64,000 nt of DNA from Fulvia fulva (lineage: Eukaryota; Ascomycota; Dothideomycetes; Mycosphaerellales; Mycosphaerellaceae), in NCBI RefSeq assembly GCF_020509005.1, contig NC_063022.1:868001-932000 (forward strand), read 5' to 3'. Below, piece by piece: positions 43,911 through 53,492 of this stretch. The position numbers and the translations under genes were made by a program. The notes beneath the pieces were generated by a model. That model did no database searches. It was not told the origin of the DNA and saw nothing but the letters and a program-made list of their open reading frames with translations. How positions within the stretch are numbered: position 1 is the stretch's first letter; each line of letters starts with the position of its first letter.

Positions 43911-46900
43911 TTAGTAAGCCCCGTCGAAGAGCTCAGATTCGAAGAGCCTACCGATGTTGACTTCTGGGCCGTCCGCGCGGGCGTGGTATTCTTCGATTGC
44001 TTGACGATTGAAGATGATATGTTGGATAGGTTCCCATGAGGTATCCCACTCAGGGCAACCTTGCCATTCGACTTCATACTTGATCGGCGGTAGTCCTTCA
44101 ACGTCGTTGGGCTCTGCGCGGATTCCCCGGATCTTGCGGACGGCATAGTCGTCAGAAGGTAGGTTAACAGGCTCGTCGACTTCTACTTTATCGGGAGGAC
44201 CTGGCATGTCTTGGTTTTGGTTCGGGAATGGGTCCTCAGCCGACGGCCGAAGGCGTACGGGATGGAAGACGTCGTGGATCTTTATGTTCGCAGGAAGAGC
44301 TAGACGGTAGGCGTGTGAACTGATACGCTCGGTGATCTCAAAAGGACCTAGGTTCTTCCAGTTCAGCTTCTTAGAGGGGCGGTCCGTCTTGATGTTCTTG
44401 GAGTTGAGGTAGACCATATCGCCTACTTAGTAGTCGGGAGCTGGCTAGCGACGACGATTGGCTTGATCCTCGTAGATTGCTTGTGCGTACACCATCTCGT
44501 CGTGAACTTCTTCATGGATCTGTGAGAGCATAGTAGCGAACTTGTCTGCTGCTTGCTCGTTTACGTCTTCGGTAGGCGGGAGAGGTTCTTCTGGTTCTAT
44601 GCCTATACGAGGGTGGTAACCTCTCGTAGTATAGAAGGGAGAGTAGCCAGTAGTCTCCGAGTCCCAGTTACGAGTAGCGAACTCCACCGCAGGGATATGC
44701 TGAGGCCAATCCTTCTGGTGGTAGTCGACGAAGCAACGAAGGACCTGCTCGAGGATAGCGTTCGTAATTTCGGTCTGGCCGTCGGTCTGTAGCTGAAAAC
44801 TGGTCGAGAGGTTATGCTTGATGCCCAGGATAGCACACAGACGCTTCTAGAAGTGCGAGATGAACTGGGTGCCTCTGTTAGAGGTGATGCTATCCGGGAG
44901 GCCTTGAAAGCGCCAGACGAATTCGTAGAACAAGCGAGCAGTCTCCTTTGCGGTCATGCTCTAGCACGGGATCATGTACCGGTCCTTGGAGTGACGGTCC
45001 ACGATCACTAGAAGGGCCTTTGCTTTCACGCCGCTAAAGGTCTTGCCGTGAGGAAGATCGGTGATAAAGTCCATAGTGATGTGCTTCCACGGACGATCAG
45101 GAGCCGGGAGAGGGTGCAAGAGACCGTAGGGACGGTGGCGGTTAGCTTTGGCTCTTCGGCAAGTAGCGCAGTTCAGCACGTAGCGGCGGACGTCCTTCTA
45201 GGAATGCGGCCACCAGTAATACCTAGCGAGGAGTTTGTGGGTCTTGGCTACGCCTGGGTGACCCCCAGAGGCGGAGTCGTGGATGATTTGAAGAATCTCA
45301 GCTCGGATATTAGAGCCTTCGGGCTGCGGTACGTAAAGCTTCTTACGGAAGTAGACGACACCTTCCTGGAGCTCGCACTCGGACAGCGAGAAGCCCGGGA
45401 ATGTCCTCGCGCCAGATCTAAGGGCCTGAACTAACTCTTGGGCGTCTATGTCGGCATCGTACGCTGTTCGTACTCGTGCCATGATGCCTTCGGGCTGCTC
45501 CTCATTATCAAACCCCTCAAAGTCTGATTCGGATGAGCCGTCGGTCGTTACTGAGCCCTCTTCATCGTCGTTCAAGTCCTTAGCGTCCGAGGCGTATTCT
45601 TCAGGCTCGGATTCATCGTCACTCTCGTCAAGGTAGGCAGGAGCGAGCACGAGAGTAGCAAAGGAAGCGGCGAGCGTAGGCTGGCCGTTCGATAGGTACT
45701 CTCGAAGCTCGGAAGAGAGGTTGTGCTCTTTGATGACTTGTTGCCCTGCGATTTGCCGGCCCCCTCTTCGATCAACTGGAGAGTCTCCAGGGCGGCGGGT
45801 AAGGGCGTCGGCCATCGAGTTGGCCTTGCCGGGCGTGTACGAGATCACGAAGTTGAACCGGGAGAGGAACTCGCTCTAGCGGGCCTGGCGACGATTGAGT
45901 AGCTTGCTCTTCATAAAGTAGACGAGGTTCTTATGGTCGGAGCTTACTTGGACGGGCATAGCAGAGCCTTCGAGCTCGGGGCGCCACTCTTCGAAAGCTT
46001 TAACGATGGCGAGAAGCTCCTTGTCGTAGATCTCGTAGTTACACTCCGTGGCGGTCAACTTCTTAGAGAGGAAGGCGACAGGTAACCAGGGGGATTCAGG
46101 CGAGCGGCGTTGTAGCAGGACACCGCCCACCACGCCGTCGGATGCGTCGGTCTCTACACGGGTCTCCAGTTCGAAATCGAAGTGCTGTAGAAGCGGGTTC
46201 TTAACAAACTTCGCTTTGAGCAAGTCAAAAGCCTCCTAGCATTCGTCGGTCCAGGCGAACTTCTCACCCTTGCGCGTGAGCTTCGTCAAAGGGCGTACCA
46301 CGCCCGAAAATGCGTGGATGAAGCGGCGGTAGAAGTTAGTAAAGCCTAGGAAACCCTAGACCTCCTTAACGTTCGTAGGAGTATCCTATTCGACGATAGC
46401 GTCGATCCTCTCTTAGTCTATCTTAATGCCGTCTACGGTAATAATTAAACTAAGGAACTTGACTTCGGTCTTCTCAAACTCGCACTTGTCGATATCGAGC
46501 TACAAGCCGGCGTCTACGAGCTTCTGAAGGACCTTACAGACGTGCTCGCGGTGCTCCTCCTTGGTCTCGCTGTAGACTAGGATGTCGTCGATGTAGGCAG
46601 TGCAGAACTGATCGAGGAACTCCTGAAGGATGTCGTTAATGAAGTTCTGGAAGGTACTAGGCCCGTTACAAACGCCGAAGGGCATAACGAGCGACTCGAA
46701 CAGCCCGTAGCGAGTACGGAAGGCTGTGAGATACTCGTGTCCTTCTGCCATTCGTATCTTGTTGAACGCAGCGATGACATCGAGCTTGGTGAAGTACTTG
46801 GCCTTAGAGAGGCGCTCGAGCGTCTCCTAAATCAACGGTATTAGGTAGCGGTTCTTCTTTGTAACAACGTTCAAGCCTCGGTAGTCTACGCAGAAGCGTA

Positions 46901-47880
46901 GACCACCGCCGGGCTTCTTGACGAACATGACGGGACTGCTAGCGCTGGAACGGCTCGCTCGAATGAACCCCTTCTTTAGGTTCTCTTCGAGGTATCTCTT
47001 AAGGACGATAAGCTCTTCTCGGGACATGGAATATAACGGTCCGAACGGTGTCTCTGCACCTTCTTCTAGCTCAATCTTGTGGTCGTGAGGGCGATGAGGA
47101 GGCAGCTCGTCTGCGGCTTTAGCATCGAATACGTGGAGGATGTGGTGTGCCTAAGGAGGGACCTTCGTAGCAGGGTCGGTAGGTGTACGCTTCTTGTCGA
47201 GCTTCTTGAGGGCGATGTCGATATCGCGGAGAGAGGCGGCGAAGACTTGAGCTTTGGGCTGCTTAGCAGCAGTGGTGAAGGCAGCGGCGTTCACCTGGAA
47301 GATCTTGGTATACTCAGGACCGCGCTGAGGCGGCGGAGAAGGCGGAGGTGCCGGAGGAACTTCTGGAGGGAAGCTGACAGTAAGGGAAGTCCAGTCGATG
47401 ATAGGTCGGTGTCGTCTGAACCAGGGGAGGCCGAGGATAAACTTCTAATGCGGTAGGGACGTAAGGAAGCTGGTGATCGACATACGCTTGCCTCCGAGGG
47501 TGATTGACGTGTGTATAACATAAGTAATCTTACTAGTAGTAGTCTCCGTGCCGTTAAAGAGTTCAAGGGTGCGAGGGTACTTAAGTTCCTAGGGTTCGAG
47601 GTTGAGAGAGGTCGCGAGTTTATAGTCTATAAAAGACTCGCCTAGTACGCCAGTGTCTATAAGAGTGAGATTGGAAGAAGAGAGTTTCTTTGAGCCGATA
47701 TTTACATTCGTGACGAACGGTTTGCAAGCGTGGTCCTTGCCCGTCTCGTCGTATAGGTCTAGCTGTGCTGTATTGATCCTCAACTTCTTTCCTCTCTTCA
47801 CTTTCGGTAAACGTTGTTCTTGGTCTTCATCGCGTCGATGAGGAAGACCTAGGCTTTTTCCTGCTCAGCGGGAGCAGTAG
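43911..47880 (-). pseudogene. element D pol (protease, RT, RNase H, integrase, chromodomain)
   Basis: All open pieces from 47801 down to 43911 share one frame, which lies -1 relative to gag. Protease: IDTG with Asp at 47655-47657. [21 protein letters not shown] near 46905 and the catalytic YIDD at 46581-46595. RNase H: ETDASDG near 46140 and [14 protein letters not shown] near 46000. Integrase: zinc-finger CxxC near 45160, MDFITDLP with Asp at 45069-45071, then TSNRGTQF where the second catalytic Asp is Asn (44877-44879), then Glu at 44769-44771. A C-terminal chromodomain (YEVEWQGCPEWDTSWEPI) lies near 44010-44080. About 16 TAG/TAA stops replace Gln or Trp. The stop at 43911 is probably a former CAA, as homology runs on towards the LTR. 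Confidence 0.9.
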
Positions 47881-49009
47881 GAGCAGGCTCGATAGCGCCG
47901 ACAGCGCCGCGAACCGGGTTACGGGCGTTACGGGCAGCGAGCTACGGACAGTTAGCTGCGATGTGGCCTGGACCGCCGCAGTAGGTGCAGAGTCCGGCCT
48001 GGCGACGGCGAAGCTTCTCTTCGGGAGTGAGCTTACCGTTAACGAGGCCCTGGACTCGAGGGACGGCGGCACTAGCGCTAAGATCTATAGCGTCACCTAT
48101 AGAGACGGGAGGGAGAGCCGTAGGAGCGGCGGCGCCTAGTAGAGCAGCGAAGTGGCTTCCGGGACCACGAGGCTGACGACCTTGAGAGCGGGAAGCGAGG
48201 AGAGAGGCGGTGTGTTTCATGTTGGAGTCGAGGCGCTGGCAGGTCTCGACGAGCTCACGGAAGCTCATAGCACCAACGTCCTTGTCCTCGAGGGCTCGAA
48301 GAAGCTCTGCTGACAAACCACGGCGGAGAGTGCTCTTCTTGGTCTCTTCGTTGTAGCCGGTGAACCCGATGTCGCGGTTGAAGGCCGCGAGGTACTCGGC
48401 GAAGCTCTTGTTCTTCTGGAGGAGGTTGTGGATGGCGTTCTGGGCGGTGGCTCTACGGTCTGGATCACCAAAGGCAGCACGGAGGTCCTGCATCAAGGTG
48501 AGGACGTCCGGGCAGCCGATAGTCTGCGTGGCGTTGTCGATGTAGTGTTGTACCTAAGCCGCGGCGTCTCCCCGAAGGAGGGAGAAGACGTACGTGACTT
48601 TGTCCTTCTCTTGCGGAAAGTGGTCGGCATTAGCCAACAGCTTGATGGTGAGCTGTGTCTCAAATGCCTCAAACTTGCTCTTGTTGCCGTCGAACTCGTC
48701 TGGGTCGTTGACCTTCTTGGAGAAGTGCTGGCGGCGGTTGTCGTCGGCGTACGGGGCGAGGTTCTGGAAGGTGTTCACAATACCTTGAAGGTATGTTGCT
48801 TGGTTGTTTGCTTGCTCGACCTGCTGGGCGGTCTCGCGGAAAGAGGAGACGGTGCGGTTGATGAGAGCGTAGGCGGTGTCGGGGTTGGCGTTTGCCTAGG
48901 CACCGAAGGTAGCGGCGTTCGAGAAGGGGATGTCAGTCCACTCACTGAAGTGGAATGGAGTGTCTTGGTTGTCGAGGTTGACACCTCTATCGGTGGCGTG
49001 GTCACCCAT
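47798..49009 (-). pseudogene. element D gag
   Basis: 404 codons from ATG at 49009 (MGDHATDRG) to TGA at 47798-47800, with four in-frame TAG/TAA stops that look like RIPed Gln or Trp codons. The capsid part includes FDGNKSKFEAFETQL (about 48690). The zinc knuckle CTYCGGPGHIAANC near 47950-47995 has the standard C-x2-C-x4-H-x4-C form. Pol follows in the -1 frame, with an overlap of about 90 bp ending at 47800. A -1 frameshift during translation is therefore the likely way to make Gag-Pol. Confidence 0.88.
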
Positions 49010-49051
49010 GAGGATGACTCGAATGGTTGACGGTTTGTTGGTCTTTTGTGA

Positions 49052-49494
49052 TGTCAGGGCGAGAGCCTGGCCTATGAGATGCAAAGGTGAAAGCGAGAAT
49101 GCAGGTGCGAAGTGCAGATGCAAAAGGGTATGGTATGATTGCTACACAAAACAAAAGACGAAGAAAGCAAGAGAGGCCTAGGGAAGGCCAGATATTTATA
49201 CGCGACCCTCGCGAGTACGTGTCCCCGCATCAACAGGGCTAACCCGTGCGAAGCCGCGCTCAGCAGCTTTGCTCAAAACCTTATTCCAACCTGCCCTACG
49301 TTCCGAGTCTTCCACGTGCTTCAGGGTTTGGTAGAGGGGTGAATTTGGAGGGCTGGGTCCCGTAGTGAATGTTGCGGGGCATGTGATTCTTGGCGTTCAC
49401 ACACCAAGCTGGACTGTCACTTCTTGACGACTTCTGAGCGCTCTGAGGCTCTTCTGTCCCCACCTTCTGTACACTCTGTGGGGAGACCATGACA
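49052..49494 (-). repeat. 5' LTR of element D
   Basis: 443 bp, partner of 43358-43800, differing at three C/T or G/A positions within its first 60 bp. Confidence 0.95.
49193..49200 (-). promoter_or_regulatory. TATA box in the 5' LTR of element D
   Basis: TATAAATA on the minus strand, in the same context as the one in the solo LTR. Likely core promoter of the element. Confidence 0.55.
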
Positions 49495-49499
49495 CCCTT

Positions 49500-49960
49500 C
49501 TCCTCTATCTTCTCTTAGTATGAATCTATAATAAATTGGATGTAATGAAACAAGGTGTGTAGGTTCTAAGGTAGTAGCTTAGATCCTACTAAGGCTTCTA
49601 GTATAGAATAGGAAAGTTCGTAGGTGTAGATACTAAGGCCTGCTTAGTAAAGTAAAGAAGGAGCGGTATAAGGTCTCGGGGCTAGGACACAGGTCTGTCT
49701 CTCCTAGTAGAGCTTCAAATGACTTACTTGAAGTCCTTCTTAATAGTATCTCGATGTAGTTCTACCTATAGAGTATCTTCAAGGTATTGGCTTTAAGTAA
49801 GCCGTATAGAGTCCTTGTCTAGGTTACCTATTACTTAGCATCGAACTAAGCTCCTTAATAGGGTAGACGGGGTAGACTTCTGATTCCTAGATGTTTTCTG
49901 CCACGATAGCAAGGGATATAAATAACCTATACTAATATAGGTTGCTCTTATTCCTATATA
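49500..49960 (-). pseudogene. copia B 5' gag and leader
   Basis: The part of copia B between the D insertion and the primer site, matching 26940-27407 of copia A. It holds the N-terminal gag text and leader. No frame survives. Confidence 0.65.
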
Positions 49961-49977
49961 AACCCGGGCTTATAACC
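49961..49977 (-). promoter_or_regulatory. primer-binding site of copia B
   Basis: AACCCGGGCTTATAACC on the plus strand next to the 5' LTR, identical to that of copia A and one transition away from the anticodon-loop sequence of initiator tRNA-Met. Confidence 0.75.
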
Positions 49978-50212
49978 TGTTAAATAGGTACGGGTAGATA
50001 GTAGCGGAGTGGAGTAAGAGATCAATCTTTAACTGACTAATAGTACGAGTATATAGCAATATATTAGGAACTAATATGTTGATTATGTTAGATGTCTATC
50101 TAAGCTAAAGGGGAGAGAAGGTATCTCCCTATAAGCTAAGTCATCGTAGATGCCTTAGGCTACTAGATCACTTCCTGATTATTGACTCCCTTTAAGATAC
50201 TACATCTTAACA
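49978..50212 (-). repeat. 5' LTR of copia B
   Basis: 235 bp, TGTTAAAT...CTTAACA, followed by the TATAA duplication. Confidence 0.92.
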
Positions 50213-50758
50213 TATAAGACACTTAAGTATAAATACGGCGGGTACTCGAGTCTATACGCCGCGACCGCCTAGACAAGCTACGCGACGTATATACTTTTAC
50301 GTAAGTACGGACGGCCGAAGCTATAAACACTTAGCGAGCGCTAGCGCCTACCTACTAGCCTAACGATATAGTTCTACTAGATGCCCGTAGTATTAAGACT
50401 ATACGCCTAAGTAAGAAACTCGATTATAAGTTCCTTAGGCCGTTTCGAGTCGTTAAGGCCGTAGGTAGACGCTCGTATAAACTCGAACTTAGCGATAGGA
50501 TACAAATTTATAACGTGTTCTATACGAGTAAGTTACGCCGCGTAGTAGCCGAAGGGATACCTAGATAACGTAAACTACTACTAGCGCCCGTAATTGTTAA
50601 ACGCGAGGGCTAGGTATCGGAGGAACACGAAGTAGAGGATCTAGTAGATTCTAAGATTAGGTATAATAATATATAGTATTTAGTTATTTAGAAGAATTAT
50701 ACGCGGAGCTAGGCTAAGTATAAGGGAGCCGTTCTTAATATAGGGCAAATAACGAAGT
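50213..50758 (+). pseudogene. element P integrase C-terminus and chromodomain remnant
   Basis: Third piece of element P. NDIVLLDARSIKTIRLSKKLDYK (with two stops read through) near 50360-50425 is the conserved GPY/F-module start of Ty3 integrase, followed by FRVVKAVGRRSYKLELS. EEHEVEDLVDSKIRYNNIQYLVI near 50622 resembles the start of a chromodomain. It ends at an LTR-like unit at 50759. Confidence 0.75.
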
Positions 50759-50888
50759 TGTTAGACAGGCTATCTAGGAGGAGTACGAGGTACGGAAAGT
50801 TAATATATAAGCCGAGGTATACGGGCCGGCCCGTACCGAGTTACGTAACCGACTACTATCTACTAGACGTCCGCCTAGGCCCGTAATA
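50759..50888 (-). repeat. short LTR-like unit, probable 3' LTR of M2
   Basis: 130 bp starting TGTTAGACAGG and ending CCCGTAATA (TAACA before RIP), so it has LTR-type inverted ends. On its right side, 50889-50901 reads CTACCCCCCCTCC, which on the minus strand is a polypurine tract. That fits a 3' LTR of the minus-strand element M2. No second copy is in the window. Confidence 0.55.
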
Positions 50889-50999
50889 CTACCCCCCCTC
50901 CAAAAAGTCGGCCTGTCCTTAGTACTATTCTTCCTTACGACATAGGCCTACTATTACGGGCGAGAGTACTATAATAGGGTCGGGTAAAGATATATATAG

Positions 51000-52213
51000 T
51001 TACGCGAGCTATCTAAGAGAGCGCGAGAGGCGCGAGAAGATAAAGTAGCGCAAATCGAGCTAGTAGGTACTAGCGGCCGCTAGCGCGCGGGCGTACGGCC
51101 GACGATACTATATTACGAGGTAGTTCGTAGAAAAGGGCTATCTCGTAATACCTACGCGAAGGTCGTATCGTTCTCTAGATTATCCGCTTTATTATCTATC
51201 GCGTTATTATCTATTACTTCGTCCTCTATAACGTCGTCTTTGTCGTCGGTTATTAAGTCGTCTATCGCTACGCTCTTACGCCTTACTATACTATTATTAT
51301 CCTCGCTATATCGGATACCGAGAGAGTCGTAGCGATTTACGAAGTCTACGAAGGCCTCTGTTATAGGCCCTATTATATAAGTATCTAAAGAGCTATAGGA
51401 CCTAATACTATTCGAAGATAGCGGTGCCGTTCAGGTTATAGAGTTATAGGAAGCTTCCTATTCGTATTAACGTATATTGCTCGTATTCCTACTATCGGTC
51501 GCTTTTCTCGGGTCTATACTATACGGGTCTTTATCTAAAGCTACTATCGCTATTAGACTAACATAGTCATCTGCCTTATATAGAAGAGCTATAGGCGCTA
51601 TTTCTACCTAAAGGCAGTGCCTACCTATAGTTACTACTTTAGCTATAACTAATACCGACGCGGAGGGGTTTGCTTTGTTCGCTACCTATCCTTCTAGTAC
51701 TATAAAGCCGGTAGGTATTAGTTTTCCTAGGCTATTATAGTAGAAGTCTATAATAGAGGCGGCGGCTATCTCTATTATATCCTCCGCTAGCTCCTATAAT
51801 AGATCCTCGTCGTCTCCTACCTAAATAACTAGATACTTATACTAGCCGTACTTCCTCCGTATATTTAGGATCTTATCTATATACTAGAACTGATCAATTC
51901 CCTCTTCGTTCTCTACCTCGATCGGTAGTAGGGTTGGTTCTACTTAGCTAGGTAACGCTTTATATATAGGGAGTAAGAGGTTCGTATAGAATCCGTTATA
52001 TATATTCCCTAGCGACCGCGGTAGGCTTAGGCGATACGTATCGTTCGGCAGTACTTCTGTTATTACGTAGGGGCCTATATAGCGATAGTTAAGCTTCTTA
52101 GATAGCCGAGCTATACGCTAGTTACGGGTACTTAAGTAGACTTTATCGCCTACCTCGTACGTAGGTACTAGCGTACGATATTAATTAGCAAAGTCGGCTT
52201 ATAAGTCTTATAT
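51000..52213 (-). pseudogene. M2 integrase C-terminus, chromodomain and tail
   Basis: On the minus strand, YEVGDKVYLSTRNQRIARLSK near 52160-52100 is the Ty3 integrase GPY/F module. A chromodomain-like segment (IDKILNIRRKYGQYKYLVI) follows near 51890-51830, with YNSLGKLIP near 51730. The rest to 51000 is a poorly conserved tail with no domain that I recognise. Stops are RIP-type. Confidence 0.65.
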
Positions 52214-52479
52214 TATATATATTGCTATCAATCTCTACGCCAAAACACGACATATTCGAAAGCTCTTATCAAGGCCATTCTAACGATATACAAAGCAGGC
52301 CAATACCCCTAGGACTAAGGGAGTTCTACCTTATTTAATCTAGATAGCTTGAAGCTCTCTTCACCCTATTTCTTCAGCTCTAAACGCCGCGGAGGTACCT
52401 AGCTATATTAGGCAACTCCTAGGTAATAGTAGCCTAGGCTACGGTACTAACGGCGCCTACGGCCCTATAGGCGAAGCCC

Positions 52480-53492
52480 CCCTAAGACAACTAGTAGCAA
52501 CTTATAGAGGACGCAAAAAGTATAGAAACTAACGATTAGCTCCCTTACCGGTCTCTATAGGTAATGATCACTTAGCTACGTACGGCGCTTATACTGTCGT
52601 ATTACCGAGGGCAACAAGAAATAAGGACGACGTCCTAGGTAATTAGTAAGGCCACCCGGAATCAACACCCCTATAGCTAGGTATCGGTCGCGGTATCGAT
52701 ACTAGGCCCCCGCCTAACGTACGATACAGTTACGATCCGTATTATAGTAAAGGAAGACTAGGCCGAAGTTACGAAGCTATTAAATAAGGAGCTCGCCTAA
52801 CGAATTAACTAACTAGGGGTGGTCGTAGTGAACTAATAGTCTAACGGCACTCTATAGATCTATACTAGCTCTACTACTACTAGGAGGTACCTAGAGGTAT
52901 AGCTATAGTGGGCATCTAAGGTTACGGTATTAGCGAAGGTCTTAACGGAGCAATTTACGATCCTAGTCTACGATATGCCTAAGGAGTTTGACCTAACTAA
53001 CTAGGGTCACCTACGCGCTCTCTAAGAGGATAACCCGGTCACTCTTAACTCTCTAATCCAGAAGGCGACTTAGCTCTATAGGAAATGGCCAGAAGGTAAG
53101 AAGGCCTCGGCGCTAATAGTATAGCTATAAGACGCGAAAGCGGCGGATCTAGCGATAGAACAAGGCCTAGTCTAGTAATATAGCCTTAAGATAGTAGAAA
53201 AGCACTCCTTATCCTTTCGTGTCCTCTAATGCTTCAAATACTAATAGTATAGACACCAAACCTATACGTATATAAATAAGTAGGCCTGCTCGAACTGTAT
53301 AGGAGACTATATATCTAGGGACTATACATCGACTACGAGACGGTACGCGAACTGTCCGGGGCACTACCTATCGTATAGTACGGAATGCCTATAGCGGAAA
53401 CTAGCGAAAAACAAGGCAATCACAAACAGAACCGTCGCCCTAAGATTCTACGGCGACCGTAAGGCTAGTATATACCGGAACTAACTAGCGGC
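52480..53492 (+). pseudogene. LINE copy 3 ORF1 remnant
   Basis: Gag-like ORF1 through its two zinc-knuckle motifs (about 53232-53400), truncated at the deletion junction. Gln codons are TAG or TAA as in the other copies. Confidence 0.65.

Larger units (their letters stand above)
43358..49494 (-). mobile_element. Ty3/gypsy chromovirus element D (young, lightly RIPed)
   Basis: 6137-bp element with 443-bp LTRs (43358-43800, 49052-49494) and the 5-bp duplication CCCTT (43353-43357, 49495-49499). The empty site is seen in copia A near 26940. I count three differences between the LTRs, all C/T or G/A. The internal part is 5251 bp, exactly the length in sister element C. Gag and pol lie in different frames and carry about 20 RIP-type stops, so it is not autonomous now. 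Confidence 0.95.
38445..50212 (-). mobile_element. Ty1/copia element B (RIPed, contains Ty3 element D)
   Basis: Copia on the minus strand with 235-bp LTRs (38445-38679, 49978-50212) and a perfect 5-bp duplication TATAA (38440-38444, 50213-50217) in the integrase of element P. Without the nested Ty3 element (43358-49494 plus its 5-bp duplication) it is 5626 bp. Same family as copia A; it serves as the empty-site control for the solo LTR, the LINE and the tandem duplication in A. Confidence 0.92.
27660..50758 (+). mobile_element. Ty3/gypsy element P (RIPed, split by two insertions)
   Basis: Plus-strand Ty3 element in three pieces: 27660-29024, 34560-38444 and 50213-50758. The intact copia (29025-34559) and copia B (38445-50212) sit inside it with clean 5-bp duplications, which proves the order of events. 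It encodes gag, a zinc knuckle, protease, RT with its first half missing, RNase H, integrase and a degraded chromodomain. The 3' end is cut by an LTR-like unit at 50759. The first 330 bp (27660-27990) hold no frame and may be leader or LTR; no LTR pair is identifiable. Confidence 0.8.

Noticed and set aside
45048..45434. Plus-strand open frame of 128 codons
   Set aside because: It is the antisense shadow of the integrase zinc-finger part of element D pol; codon and domain evidence favour the minus strand.
48428..49030. Plus-strand open frame of 200 codons, hydrophobic and Val/Gly-rich
   Set aside because: It is antisense to element D gag, which has a recognisable capsid and zinc knuckle. The composition is what the reverse strand of that gene would give.
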